From: Bisbaumannia sp015645095
GTDB lineage: Bacteria > Pseudomonadota > Gammaproteobacteria > Pseudomonadales > Halomonadaceae
Direction of reading: 5' to 3'
Assembly (NCBI GenBank): GCA_036871055.1
Contig: CP141893.1
Span: forward strand, 1,364,001 to 1,428,000
Length of the DNA: 64,000 nt
The first letter of the stretch is position 1; the number at the start of each line of letters is the position of its first letter. The notes under the pieces were generated by a model that saw only the letters and a program-made list of their open reading frames with translations, was not told the DNA's origin and ran no database searches. Positions 1 through 6,978 of the stretch are shown in pieces. The translations under genes were made by a program, and so were the position numbers.

Positions 1-444
1 CCCACGGTATCGACGCTATGGAAGATCGCCAGCGGCTTCTCGGTCTCCTTCTCGTCGCTGTTCGCCCCGCCGGGAGCGGGGGTCGAGGAGGGGCCGGCGG
101 GGGAGACCCGCTGGGGGCGCGATGCCGCGGGCATGCAGGCCCGGGTGCTGTTTCCCTTCGACCCCTTGCTGGGTTTCGAGATGTTCGAGATCGAGCTGGC
201 CCCGGGGGCGGTGAGCGAGTCGTCGCCCCATGCCCAGGGGGTGGTGGAGCATATCGTGGTGGTGGAGGGCACCCTGGGGCTGACCCTGGCGGGCGAAGCG
301 GAGCGGCGCCTGGCCCCCGGGGCGGGGCTACGCTTCCATGCCGACCGCCACCATGTGATGCGCAACCTGGGGGAGGGGGCGCTGCGTTTTCATGACGTCA
401 TCCACTACCTGCCGGGGGCCGCCGCCGGAGATGCCCCGGCGTAG
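1..444 (+). CDS. XRE-family transcriptional regulator with cupin sensor domain, 5' truncated
   Basis: The frame is open from the first base to the stop at 442-444, so the gene begins upstream of the window; 147 residues are visible. The first visible residues (PTVSTLWKIASGFSVSFSSL) look like the last two helices of an XRE/lambda-Cro type helix-turn-helix. A linker follows, then a small cupin barrel at about residues 60-140, with a VVEHIVVVEGTL strand pair and an LAPGAGLRFHADRHHVMRN segment. Regulators of this HTH plus cupin_2 layout usually bind DNA at the N-terminus and a small effector in the cupin. The effector cannot be predicted here. It converges with the amidase gene on the other strand, separated by only 23 bp. 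Confidence 0.8.
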   Translation, partial: PTVSTLWKIASGFSVSFSSLFAPPGAGVEEGPAGETRWGRDAAGMQARVLFPFDPLLGFEMFEIELAPGAVSESSPHAQGVVEHIVVVEGTLGLTLAGEAERRLAPGAGLRFHADRHHVMRNLGEGALRFHDVIHYLPGAAAGDAPA

Positions 445-467
445 AGGCTAGCCCCAGAGCCCGAGCC

Positions 468-1370
468 TTAGTCGTGATGGGGCAGGGTGTCGAGGGCCGC
501 CGGACGGTAGCGCTCCAGCAGTGCCCAGAGGATCGCCACGGTTTCGGCATCGGGCCGGCCGCGATAGTCGGTGGGACGAAAGCGCATCTGGAAGGCGCGC
601 AGCACGGCGCGGGTCGGGGCATCGAGCTCGCCGCTGACCTCCAGGGGATGGCCCCAGGCCGCCAGGGCTCGCTGCAGGGTGGCGGTGTCGGGGGCGGCCA
701 CGGCGAAGTCGGCCCGGTAGCGGGCCAGGCTGTCCGCCTCGGGCCAGACGCCGATGCCGGCCTCGTACAGGGCCCGCCAGGGAAAGGCCGGGCCCGGATC
801 GATCTTGCGGGTCGGGGCGATATCCGAGTGGGCCACCACATCGGTGGGGCGGATACCATGGCGTTCGATGATATCCCGGGCCAGATGGATCAGGGCGTCG
901 ATCTGTGCCTCGGGGTAGGGGGCCCAGTGGATGGCAGTCGCCGCCTCGGGATCCGCGTCCAGGGCCGCCTCCACCGCGGCGAAGCTGCGGTCGGGCCCCC
1001 GGTTGACGATCTCGATGCCGATGGAGGTGTCGTTGATGTGCGTGCGTCCCCTCCAGGCACTGGCGCCGGCATGCCAGGCGCGCCGCGATTCGTCCACCAA
1101 CTGGTAGACCAACGGCTCGCTGCCGTGCCGGCGGGCCGGGAGCGGCAGCACATAGTGGGCGCTGACATGGGGGCCGGTCAGCACCGCCAGGGAGCGGGCC
1201 TCGTCGCTGCTGGTGTAATGGATCACCAGGTGGCGCACCCGGCTGTTATGGGAGGGGGCGACATGGGTGTGATCGACGAGGTAGCCGTCGCGCGACTCAA
1301 GCGGCGCGGGCGCGGCACAGCCGGCCAACAGCAGGGGCGTGGCAAGGAGTGCCACCAGCGGTCGCCACAT
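468..1370 (-). CDS. amiD: N-acetylmuramoyl-L-alanine amidase lipoprotein, AmiD-like
   Basis: Predicted 300-residue outer-membrane lipoprotein that cleaves the amide bond between N-acetylmuramic acid and the stem peptide. A signal peptide ends in the lipobox LLAGC (Cys18). The Amidase_2 domain spans about residues 44-200. Zinc ligands are probably His51 (VIHYTS), His181 (VAHSD) and Asp191 (KIDPGP); Glu120 and Lys189 sit where the catalytic residues of the AmpD/AmiD family lie. A C-terminal peptidoglycan-binding helical domain occupies about residues 228-290 (LQRALAAWG to LLERY). E. coli AmiD is about 276 residues, so the length fits. The lipobox argues for AmiD rather than cytoplasmic AmpD. 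The next minus-strand gene, DUF3307, ends 4 bp upstream of this start, so the two may be cotranscribed. Confidence 0.88.
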   Translation of the reverse strand: MWRPLVALLATPLLLAGCAAPAPLESRDGYLVDHTHVAPSHNSRVRHLVIHYTSSDEARSLAVLTGPHVSAHYVLPLPARRHGSEPLVYQLVDESRRAWHAGASAWRGRTHINDTSIGIEIVNRGPDRSFAAVEAALDADPEAATAIHWAPYPEAQIDALIHLARDIIERHGIRPTDVVAHSDIAPTRKIDPGPAFPWRALYEAGIGVWPEADSLARYRADFAVAAPDTATLQRALAAWGHPLEVSGELDAPTRAVLRAFQMRFRPTDYRGRPDAETVAILWALLERYRPAALDTLPHHD

Positions 1371-1374
1371 CGGC

Positions 1375-2127
1375 TCAGTTCTCCAACAGCAGTCGCAGGG
1401 TCAGGCCCAGGGCCAGGGTCGAGGCGACGCTGAGCAGGGTGCCCAGCAGCACATACTCGGTGAGCTTGCGGTCCTGGGCCTCGCGCAGGTCCCCGAAGCG
1501 TAGCACCGACTTGGCCGCCAGCAGGAAACCCACCGCGGTGAGCTGGTCGAGCAGTACCAGGGTCAGCACCAGGAAGCGCTCCAGCATGCCGATGCGTGCT
1601 CCCGCCGCCGCCAGGGTGCCGGTGGCCTCGAGCTGGTCGCTCCAGCGTCGCATCACCAGAGCGATGGCGATGGAGAGCGGGCGCGAGACCAGCAGATAGG
1701 CGCAGGCCAGGCCCAGCACCCGGGGCGTGGCGAGCCAGGCGACGGCGGCCCCGAGGGGCTGCCAGCTGCCGATCCAGGCCAGCCAGAGGCCGAGCAGCAC
1801 CAGCCCATGCAGGGCCTGGTCGAGGAGGAACCAGCCCAGATGCTGCGGGGGGAGTCGTGACTTGGCCAGGTCGATCAGCCAGTGGCTGGCCGCCACCGTC
1901 AGGACGCCGAACAGCACCGCCAGCGCTCCCCGCTGGGGGTCATGGGCGGCGGCGATGGCCAGCACGGCGAAGGTGAGGGCCGCATGCACCAGGGCGTGCT
2001 GCCAGAGGTGGGGCGAGCGGTGCCCCAGGCGATAGCGCTCCTCGACCCAGGCGCGGGGCTGGAGCAGGAAGTCGCCGATCAGATGGGCCAGCCAGAGTGC
2101 CAGCAGCAGGGATTCGGGGCGGGTCAT
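1375..2127 (-). CDS. DUF3307 family integral membrane protein
   Basis: 250-residue hydrophobic protein with several predicted membrane helices. The N-terminus WLAHLIGDFLLQPRAWVEER and the central SHWLIDLAKSRLPPQ and LLDQALHGLVLLG segments are features I associate with DUF3307, a family without an assigned biochemical role. Its start overlaps the end of the SatD-like gene by 4 bp (ATGA arrangement), so translation is likely coupled. DUF3307 and SatD-like proteins are commonly paired, and this pair fits that pattern. A membrane function under control of the SatD partner is an inference; nothing in the sequence names a substrate. Confidence 0.78.
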   Translation of the reverse strand: MTRPESLLLALWLAHLIGDFLLQPRAWVEERYRLGHRSPHLWQHALVHAALTFAVLAIAAAHDPQRGALAVLFGVLTVAASHWLIDLAKSRLPPQHLGWFLLDQALHGLVLLGLWLAWIGSWQPLGAAVAWLATPRVLGLACAYLLVSRPLSIAIALVMRRWSDQLEATGTLAAAGARIGMLERFLVLTLVLLDQLTAVGFLLAAKSVLRFGDLREAQDRKLTEYVLLGTLLSVASTLALGLTLRLLLEN

Positions 2128-2768
2128 GGGGCCTCGCTCTCTTCCTTGAGGCGCCGCTCCAGGTAGCTCAGGGTCTCCTGGAGCAGCGGCCAGTGTGCCG
2201 TGCGCAGGCGCTTGTGGACCGCGGGTTGGCTGATGCCGAGCCGCGTGGCCAGGGCCTGCTGGGACTCAGCATGACACAGGAGCTCGGCGATGGCCTCCGC
2301 GGCGGCGGGGGTCCAGCCATCGATCATGGCGTCCAGGTGGCGCATCAGCAGGGCCAGGCAGGGCGAGTCGTCCGATGTCAGCCGCAGGGCCAGGTGGTGA
2401 TCGCCGTCCAGGGCGTCGAGCGCCTGGCCGGAGGCCACGAAGGGTGCCGAGCCCGCCTCGGCGAGTCGCGAGTCGTCCCGCCACTGGTCGTCGTGTCCGA
2501 GGGCGATGGCCAGGCGGGCGTCCCAGCGCTGTCGGGGCCGGGAGTGGCGAATCAGCTCGGCGCGCAGCAGCACGGCGGCGGTCACGCCCTGCCAGGCCTG
2601 GGGCAGGACCAGTTGGAAGCCGTCGCCCCGGTAGCGCTCGCTGACCGCACCGAAGCGTGAGGCCAGGCGGGACAGGCCGTGATCGAGGACCGCCGAGAGC
2701 CGCTCGGCGGGCCCCAGTCGTCGCGAGGCGATGATATCGCCGGTGATGACCGCAATGGTGGGGGGCAT
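2124..2768 (-). CDS. SatD family protein with C-terminal helix-turn-helix
   Basis: 214 residues. The N-terminus PTIAVITGDIIASRRLG and the RYRGDGFQLVLP segment resemble the SatD family, which has a cyclase-like or nucleotide-binding alpha/beta fold. A helix-turn-helix near the C-terminus (ATRLGISQPAVHKRLRTAHW, about residues 175-195) suggests DNA binding. The name refers to a family, not to a proven function. It is the first gene of a two-gene unit with the DUF3307 membrane protein. It lies behind an AT-rich promoter containing a perfect 7-bp inverted repeat, which makes autoregulation plausible. The start is ATG at 2768; the region upstream is the only AT-rich stretch nearby. Confidence 0.75.
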   Translation of the reverse strand: MPPTIAVITGDIIASRRLGPAERLSAVLDHGLSRLASRFGAVSERYRGDGFQLVLPQAWQGVTAAVLLRAELIRHSRPRQRWDARLAIALGHDDQWRDDSRLAEAGSAPFVASGQALDALDGDHHLALRLTSDDSPCLALLMRHLDAMIDGWTPAAAEAIAELLCHAESQQALATRLGISQPAVHKRLRTAHWPLLQETLSYLERRLKEESEAP

Positions 2769-2835
2769 GGCTATCTCCCGAGCGGGGCCTGCGGCGGGCT
2801 CACGGCAGGCGTTCGCCCTGAATATAGCTCCTACG

Positions 2836-2871
2836 GGTTATTTTTAACAATAATAACCTGCATAGATTATA
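2836..2871 (-). promoter_or_regulatory. Promoter with perfect -10 and palindromic operator for the satD-like gene
   Basis: On the minus strand a perfect TATAAT lies at 2871-2866. It is followed by an inverted repeat with arms GGTTATT (2836-2842) and AATAACC (2852-2858) around a 9-bp spacer. The palindrome falls where transcription would start, a usual place for a repressor operator. No good -35 hexamer is visible. The downstream gene has its own helix-turn-helix, so autoregulation is the simplest guess. Confidence 0.5.
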
Positions 2872-2892
2872 TCGTGCCGGCTCCGGCGAGCC

Positions 2893-4071
2893 TCAGCGGG
2901 CCAGTTCGCCCATCGCCTCCTCCAGCCCCGCCAGGGTCAGGGGGTACATGCGATCCTCGATCAGCTCGCGGATCAGCTGGGTCGAGTGGGTGAACTCCCA
3001 GGCCCGGGGCGGCATGGGGTTGAGCCACACCAGGCGGGGGAAGGCCTCTACCAGGCGCTTGAGCCAGACGGCCCCGGCTTCGTCGTTGAAGTGCTCGACG
3101 CTGCCGCCGGGGTGGGTGATCTCAAACGGCGACATGGCCGCATCGCCGACGATCACCACCTGATAGTCGCGCCCGTAGGTGTGCAGCACGTCCCGGGTCG
3201 GGATGCGCTCGTTATGGCGGCGTGAATTATCGCGCCAGAGCCCCTCGTAGAGGCAGTTATGGAAGTAGTAGGGCTCCAGGTGCTTGAACTCGGCCCGGGC
3301 CGCCGAGAAGAGCTCCTCGCAGGTGCGGATATGGTCGTCCATGGAGCCGCCCACATCGAGCAGCAGCAGCACCTTCACCGCGTTATGCCGCTCGGGGCGC
3401 AGCTGCACATTGAGCAGGCCGGCGTCCCGGGCCGTCTCGCGGATGGTGGCGTCCACGTCGAACTCCTCCGCGGCCCCCTGGCGGGCGAAGCGGCGTAGCC
3501 TTCGCAGGGCCATCTTGAGATTGCGGGTGCCGAGCTCGAGGGAGTTGTCGTAGTCGCGAAAGCGCCGTTCATCCCACACCTTGATGGCCCGGCGGTGGCG
3601 GGAGCCCTCCTGGCCGATGCGGATGCCCTCCGGGTTGTAGCCGTAGGCGCCGAAGGGGCTGGTGCCGCCGGTGCCGATCCACTTGTTGCCCCCGGCGTGG
3701 CGCTCCTTCTGTTCCTCGAGACGTTGCTTGAAGGTCTCGATCAGCTTCTCGAGCCCGCCCAGGGACTCGATCTGCGCCTTCTCCTCCTCGGTGAGCTGCT
3801 TCTCGAACTCGCGGCGCAGCCAGTCGTCGGGGATCAGCGCCTCGATGGCGGCATCCAGGTTCTCGAGGCCCTCGAACCAGGCGGCGAAGGCGCGATCGAA
3901 GCGGTCGAAGTGACGCTCGTCCTTGACCATGACGGTGCGCGCCACCTGGTAGAAGGCCTCCATGTCGGCGAACACCACGCCGTGCTCCACCACCGCATGG
4001 AGGTCGAGCAGCTCGCGCAGCGATACCGGTACCCCGGCGCGCTTGAGGGTCTCGAACAGGCCGATAAACAT
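2893..4071 (-). CDS. VWA domain protein, CoxE-like
   Basis: 392 residues. The N-terminal half is helical and charged. A von Willebrand factor A-like domain begins near residue 230, with a MIDAS-like DVGGSM (Asp239, Gly241, Ser243); the canonical motif DxSxS has Gly in place of the first Ser here. This is the CoxE-type VWA family, which works with MoxR/CoxD AAA+ ATPases in maturing or remodelling metal enzymes and other complexes. The partner ATPase is the next gene upstream (3 bp gap). No carbon monoxide dehydrogenase genes are nearby, so the client is unknown. The ATG at 4071 is the only sensible start given the spacing to the ATPase stop. Confidence 0.85.
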   Translation of the reverse strand: MFIGLFETLKRAGVPVSLRELLDLHAVVEHGVVFADMEAFYQVARTVMVKDERHFDRFDRAFAAWFEGLENLDAAIEALIPDDWLRREFEKQLTEEEKAQIESLGGLEKLIETFKQRLEEQKERHAGGNKWIGTGGTSPFGAYGYNPEGIRIGQEGSRHRRAIKVWDERRFRDYDNSLELGTRNLKMALRRLRRFARQGAAEEFDVDATIRETARDAGLLNVQLRPERHNAVKVLLLLDVGGSMDDHIRTCEELFSAARAEFKHLEPYYFHNCLYEGLWRDNSRRHNERIPTRDVLHTYGRDYQVVIVGDAAMSPFEITHPGGSVEHFNDEAGAVWLKRLVEAFPRLVWLNPMPPRAWEFTHSTQLIRELIEDRMYPLTLAGLEEAMGELAR

Positions 4072-4074
4072 GGC

Positions 4075-4920
4075 TCAGCGACTCTTGCGACGCAGCATGA
4101 AGGCCAGCCGCTCCAGCAGCTGGGTATCCTGCTCGTTCTTGACCAGGGCCCCGGCCAGCGGCGGGATCGCCTTCGCCGGGTCGCGCTGGTAGAGCGCCTC
4201 CCGGGCCAGGTCGTCGGCCATCAACAGCTTCAGCCAGTCGACCAGCTCCGAGGTGGAAGGCTTCTTCTTGAGCCCCGGGGCCTGGCGCAGTTCGAAGAAC
4301 ACCTCCAGGGCCTCGCTCACCAGGCGCGGGGCGATCTCCGGGAAATGCACATCGACGATGGCCTGCATGGTCTCCCGGTCGGGGAACTCGATGTAGTGGA
4401 AGAAGCAGCGGCGCAGGAAGGCGTCGGGCAGCTCCTTCTCGTTGTTGGAGGTGATGACGATGATCGGCCGGTGGCGGGCCTGGATGGTCTCCCCGGTCTC
4501 GTAGACATGGAAGGCCATGCGGTCGAGCTCCTGGAGCAGGTCGTTGGGAAACTCGATGTCCGCCTTGTCGATCTCGTCGATCAGCAGGACCACCCGCTCG
4601 TCGGCGGTGAAGGCCTCCCACAGCTTGCCGGGCTTGATGTAGTTGGCGACGTTCTCGACGCCTTCCACCCCCAGTTGGGAGTCGCGCAGGCGGCTCACCG
4701 CGTCGTACTCGTAGAGGCCCTGGGCCGCCTTGGTGGTGGACTTGATATGCCAGGTGATCAGGCGGGTATCGAGGGCGGCCGCCAGCTCCTCGGCCAGCAG
4801 CGTCTTGCCGGTGCCCGGCTCGCCTTTGATCAGCAGGGGGCGCTGGAGGGTCACGGCGGCATTGACCGCCTGCTTGAGGGCCTCGGTGGCCACGTAGGTG
4901 GAGGTTCCCGCGAATGCCAT
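4075..4920 (-). CDS. MoxR-type AAA+ ATPase, CoxD-like
   Basis: 281 residues with Walker A GEPGTGKT at 33-40, Walker B VVLLIDEID at about 110-118, a sensor-1 region IIVITSNNEKELPDAFLRR and an arginine-rich end. The order and length match the MoxR/CoxD branch of AAA+ proteins, which act as chaperone-like ATPases with a VWA partner. The VWA gene follows immediately and the two surely form an operon. The start ATG at 4920 is followed at once by the family N-terminal helix. A minus-strand terminator for the preceding dehydrogenase lies at 4996-5028, so this pair must have its own promoter in 4921-4995. Confidence 0.88.
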   Translation of the reverse strand: MAFAGTSTYVATEALKQAVNAAVTLQRPLLIKGEPGTGKTLLAEELAAALDTRLITWHIKSTTKAAQGLYEYDAVSRLRDSQLGVEGVENVANYIKPGKLWEAFTADERVVLLIDEIDKADIEFPNDLLQELDRMAFHVYETGETIQARHRPIIVITSNNEKELPDAFLRRCFFHYIEFPDRETMQAIVDVHFPEIAPRLVSEALEVFFELRQAPGLKKKPSTSELVDWLKLLMADDLAREALYQRDPAKAIPPLAGALVKNEQDTQLLERLAFMLRRKSR

Positions 4921-4995
4921 GGCTGTCTCGCTCGTCGAAAGGGGTCACTGAAGATCAAACAAGTGTACGGAAGGTCGCGGAGGGGGACAATCGAC

Positions 4996-5028
4996 AAAAA
5001 GGGCCCCGCCTGGGCCGTGCAGCGGGGC
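4996..5028 (-). terminator. Rho-independent terminator after the beta-hydroxyacid dehydrogenase gene
   Basis: On the minus strand GCCCCGC (5028-5022) and GCGGGGC (5009-5003) form a 7-bp GC stem, followed after two C residues by TTTTT (5000-4996). It lies 30 bp past the dehydrogenase stop and upstream of the MoxR gene. Confidence 0.8.
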
Positions 5029-5057
5029 ATGACATCACGGAGGCAATTGGCGTCGGC

Positions 5058-5933
5058 TCAGTCCCGATAGGCCTTCACCAGGATGGCCGGGTCGTGCTCG
5101 GCGTGGCCGCGCCTGGCCTGGGCGCGCATCAGCTGGGCGGCCAGGCCGCTCATCGGGGTGGCACTGCCGGCACGCTGGCTCTGGGCCACCGCCATGTCCA
5201 GGTCCTTGAGCAGGGTACGCAGGTGCCAGGGCGGGTTGGCGAAGTCGCTCGCGGCCATGCGTGGGGTGAGGATCTGGAACGGCTTGGAGTCGGCGAAGCC
5301 GCCGCTTAGCGCCTCGGTCAGGCGGGTGGCATCCACGCCGCTGGCCTCGGCCAGCGCCACCATCTCGGCCAGCACCGCCGCCTGGCAGCCCACCACCATC
5401 TGGTTGCACACCTTGGTGACCTGGCCCGCGCCCACCGGACCCATATGGGTGACCCGGGCGGCCAGCGGCGCCATCAGCGGGCGGCAGGCCTCCACCGCGT
5501 CGCTGTTGCCGCCGCACATGATGGCCAGGCTGCCCGCCTCGGCGCCGGCCACGCCGCCGGAGACCGGGGCATCCACCCAGGCCATGCCGCAGGCGGCCTG
5601 GAGGCGAGCCGCGAAGTCGCGGGTCGCCGCCGGGTCGCTGCTGGAGAAGTCGATCAGGCGTTGGTCGGGGCGGCCATGGGCGGCCACGCCCTCCTCGCCG
5701 AAGACCACCGATTCCACCACGCCGGTATTGGCCAGGCAGAGCATGATCACGTCGACCTCGGCGACCAGCTCGGCGATGGAGGAGGCGATGTGGGCGCCGG
5801 CCTCGCTCAGTGGCTCGGCCTTGGCAGGGGAGCGGTTCCAGACGCTGACAGGGAAGCCGGCCGCCAGCAGGCGGCGAGTCATGGGGTCGCCCATCAGGCC
5901 GATACCGATAAAACCGAGGCGGGGAAGGGGCAT
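5058..5933 (-). CDS. NAD(P)-dependent beta-hydroxyacid dehydrogenase (3-hydroxyisobutyrate/tartronate semialdehyde reductase family)
   Basis: 291 residues. An N-terminal Rossmann site GFIGIGLMG (7-15), the family signature DAPVSGG (121-127) and the catalytic lysine in GAGQVTKVCNQ (Lys174) place it in the 3-hydroxyisobutyrate dehydrogenase superfamily (MmsB, GlxR/GarR, YihU). These soluble enzymes oxidise or reduce short beta-hydroxyacids with NAD(P). The exact substrate cannot be read from the motifs. I chose the ATG at 5933 because GGAG sits 8 bp upstream and the Rossmann strand follows within six residues; a TTG at 5996 in frame would add 21 unlikely residues. It is a single gene with its own terminator. 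An IclR-like palindrome lies 44 bp upstream of the start. Confidence 0.85.
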   Translation of the reverse strand: MPLPRLGFIGIGLMGDPMTRRLLAAGFPVSVWNRSPAKAEPLSEAGAHIASSIAELVAEVDVIMLCLANTGVVESVVFGEEGVAAHGRPDQRLIDFSSSDPAATRDFAARLQAACGMAWVDAPVSGGVAGAEAGSLAIMCGGNSDAVEACRPLMAPLAARVTHMGPVGAGQVTKVCNQMVVGCQAAVLAEMVALAEASGVDATRLTEALSGGFADSKPFQILTPRMAASDFANPPWHLRTLLKDLDMAVAQSQRAGSATPMSGLAAQLMRAQARRGHAEHDPAILVKAYRD

Positions 5934-5943
5934 GGTGAGGTCT

Positions 5944-5964
5944 CCGGCACGATAAAGGTGCCGG
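5944..5964 (-). promoter_or_regulatory. 7-bp inverted repeat in the dehydrogenase leader
   Basis: Perfect arms CCGGCAC (5944-5950) and GTGCCGG (5958-5964) around a 7-nt loop lie just upstream of the ribosome binding site of the dehydrogenase. It could be a leader hairpin or an operator; no T tract follows. Confidence 0.35.
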
Positions 5965-5976
5965 CCATAATGCGTT

Positions 5977-5993
5977 ATGGAAAGTCTTTCCAT
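5977..5993. promoter_or_regulatory. Palindrome ATGGAAA-N3-TTTCCAT, candidate IclR-family operator
   Basis: Perfect 7-bp arms with a 3-bp centre. The core TGGAAA...TTTCCA is the outer part of the E. coli IclR consensus (TGGAAATNATTTCCA) and is close to the AllR site that controls the glyoxylate/tartronate semialdehyde genes. It sits upstream of a gene of the GlxR/HIBADH family, so the location is biologically sensible. No IclR-family gene is in the window. Confidence 0.4.
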
Positions 5994-6266
5994 CAACTCC
6001 CCGGGCGGATGGATGTCCCGACAGGGGGATTAAGCGAGTGCCGATCTACATAGACTCCTGCTTAAAGTCAGGAAATATCACCAAGGATGAGGTCAGCGAT
6101 AGAGTGATGCACAAGGATGAGGCAGTTCAAGGCGAAAAAGCCCCTTAGTGGTGCGGCAGAGCGAGATCGGTCGCCTGGCCAGATGCCGCCCGGGATATGA
6201 AGGGTTGTGTAAGTGGCTGATTATAAAGGTTTTGTAAGGTAGGTGGCACGGATTTCGTATAGGGTA

Positions 6267-6451
6267 TGGCAAGCAGAGACCCCGGCCACGGGAAGAGGGC
6301 CGAAGGGCAAGACGCTGATAACGGAATCGACGCGGGGCGTCCAGGAGCAAGAACAACGAGAAGAGAGTGACGAATCGCGACATCGCCAGAGATGGCGATA
6401 CACAGAGTGAGCTGGCGTGCTCCACCTGGCCTCCTTCGGGGGGCCTTTTTT
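6267..6451 (+). ncRNA. Candidate small regulatory RNA (Rsm/Csr-like features)
   Basis: A strong plus-strand terminator closes this segment, but there is no plus-strand gene upstream of it: everything from 468 to 5933 is on the other strand. An independent transcript is therefore likely. It would fold into several hairpins. CGGCC (6283-6287) pairs with GGCCG (6298-6302) and exposes GGGA in the loop; GACGC (6329-6333) pairs with GCGTC (6337-6341); ATCGCCA (6382-6388) pairs with TGGCGAT (6393-6399) with a GAGA loop; then comes the terminator. A TGTAAG-N6-ATTATA at 6208-6225 resembles the GacA site TGTAAG-N6-CTTACA (4 of 6 in the second half). GGA motifs are fewer than in typical RsmZ/CsrB, so the class is uncertain. 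The 5' end is estimated from a weak TTGTAA at 6232. Confidence 0.45.
6428..6451 (+). terminator. Strong rho-independent terminator with UUCG tetraloop
   Basis: Arms 6428-6434 and 6439-6445 form a 7-bp stem (one G-U pair) closed by a TTCG loop, followed by six T residues (6446-6451). Confidence 0.85.
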
Positions 6452-6583
6452 ATTGCGTATCTTATTCTTGTTATTGCCGCGACGCTTGTTATGGTGACGT
6501 TTGTTGTTATTGGTTGTCCTCGCGCTATGGCTGCATCATGACAGCCTGAGCGGTGCGAACAATCCGACTTTGGTGGAGGGGAC

Positions 6584-6898
6584 ATGGCCGCTAACCTATT
6601 TGCCTCACCAGCCGAGGTGCTCCCCGAGGAAGTCGTCGAGGAGCTGGCCCGGGGTCAGGGCGTGCGGGTGGAGCGTATCGTCTCCCGCGGGCATGTCTCC
6701 GGCTGGTATGACCAGGCCGATCACGAATGGGTCGCCTTGCTGGCCGGCGAGGCGCACCTGGAGTTCGAGGACGGCGAGATACGCCACCTGTTGCCGGGCG
6801 ACCATCTGCTGATCCCCGCCCATCGGCGTCACCGGGTTGCCTGGACGACGCCGGAGCGTGACAGCGTCTGGCTGGCGGTGCACTATCGGCCGGCGTAG
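6584..6898 (+). CDS. Small cupin domain protein
   Basis: 104 residues forming a single cupin barrel: DHEWVALLAGEAHLEFEDGE corresponds to cupin motif 1 and LLPGDHLLIPAHRRHRV to motif 2. The start is fixed by GGAGGGG three bases upstream of ATG. Related small cupins are often annotated only by fold and may bind a metal and a small metabolite in the cytoplasm. The conserved His pairs in motif 2 support metal binding. It is followed 80 bp later by a metallophosphoesterase gene; cotranscription is possible but not shown. No substrate is suggested by the context. Confidence 0.75.
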   Translation: MAANLFASPAEVLPEEVVEELARGQGVRVERIVSRGHVSGWYDQADHEWVALLAGEAHLEFEDGEIRHLLPGDHLLIPAHRRHRVAWTTPERDSVWLAVHYRPA

Positions 6899-6978
6899 GC
6901 TTTCCTCAGGGCGGTGTGTCCCTTTGCCGCCCGCGAGTCATAAGGAGTCGGGCGCCGTATCAACATGGGAGGTCATTG

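Larger units (their letters stand above)
5934..6583. other. 650-bp intergenic region without protein genes
   Basis: Flanked by the minus-strand dehydrogenase and the plus-strand cupin gene. It holds two inverted repeats of the dehydrogenase promoter, an imperfect direct repeat around AAGGATGAGG (6083-6092 and 6113-6122), an AT-richer stretch at 6190-6265, and a structured segment ending in a strong plus-strand terminator at 6428-6451. Small open frames here have no ribosome binding sites or protein-like composition. The stretch 6452-6583 is relatively AT-rich and is presumably the cupin promoter. Confidence 0.6.

Noticed and set aside
3595..5070. 491-codon plus-strand frame opposite the MoxR/VWA genes
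   Set aside because: Low-complexity Leu/Gly-rich shadow; the minus-strand pair is clear.
5934..5996. TTG start that would lengthen the beta-hydroxyacid dehydrogenase by 21 residues
   Set aside because: The added residues precede the Rossmann strand without homology, run through the palindromic promoter region, and the GGAG before this TTG is too close; the ATG at 5933 is better.
6081..6140. AAGGATGAGG repeats as a complete CsrB-type RNA
   Set aside because: Only two copies, no terminator directly after them; they may be leader of the candidate RNA or unrelated.
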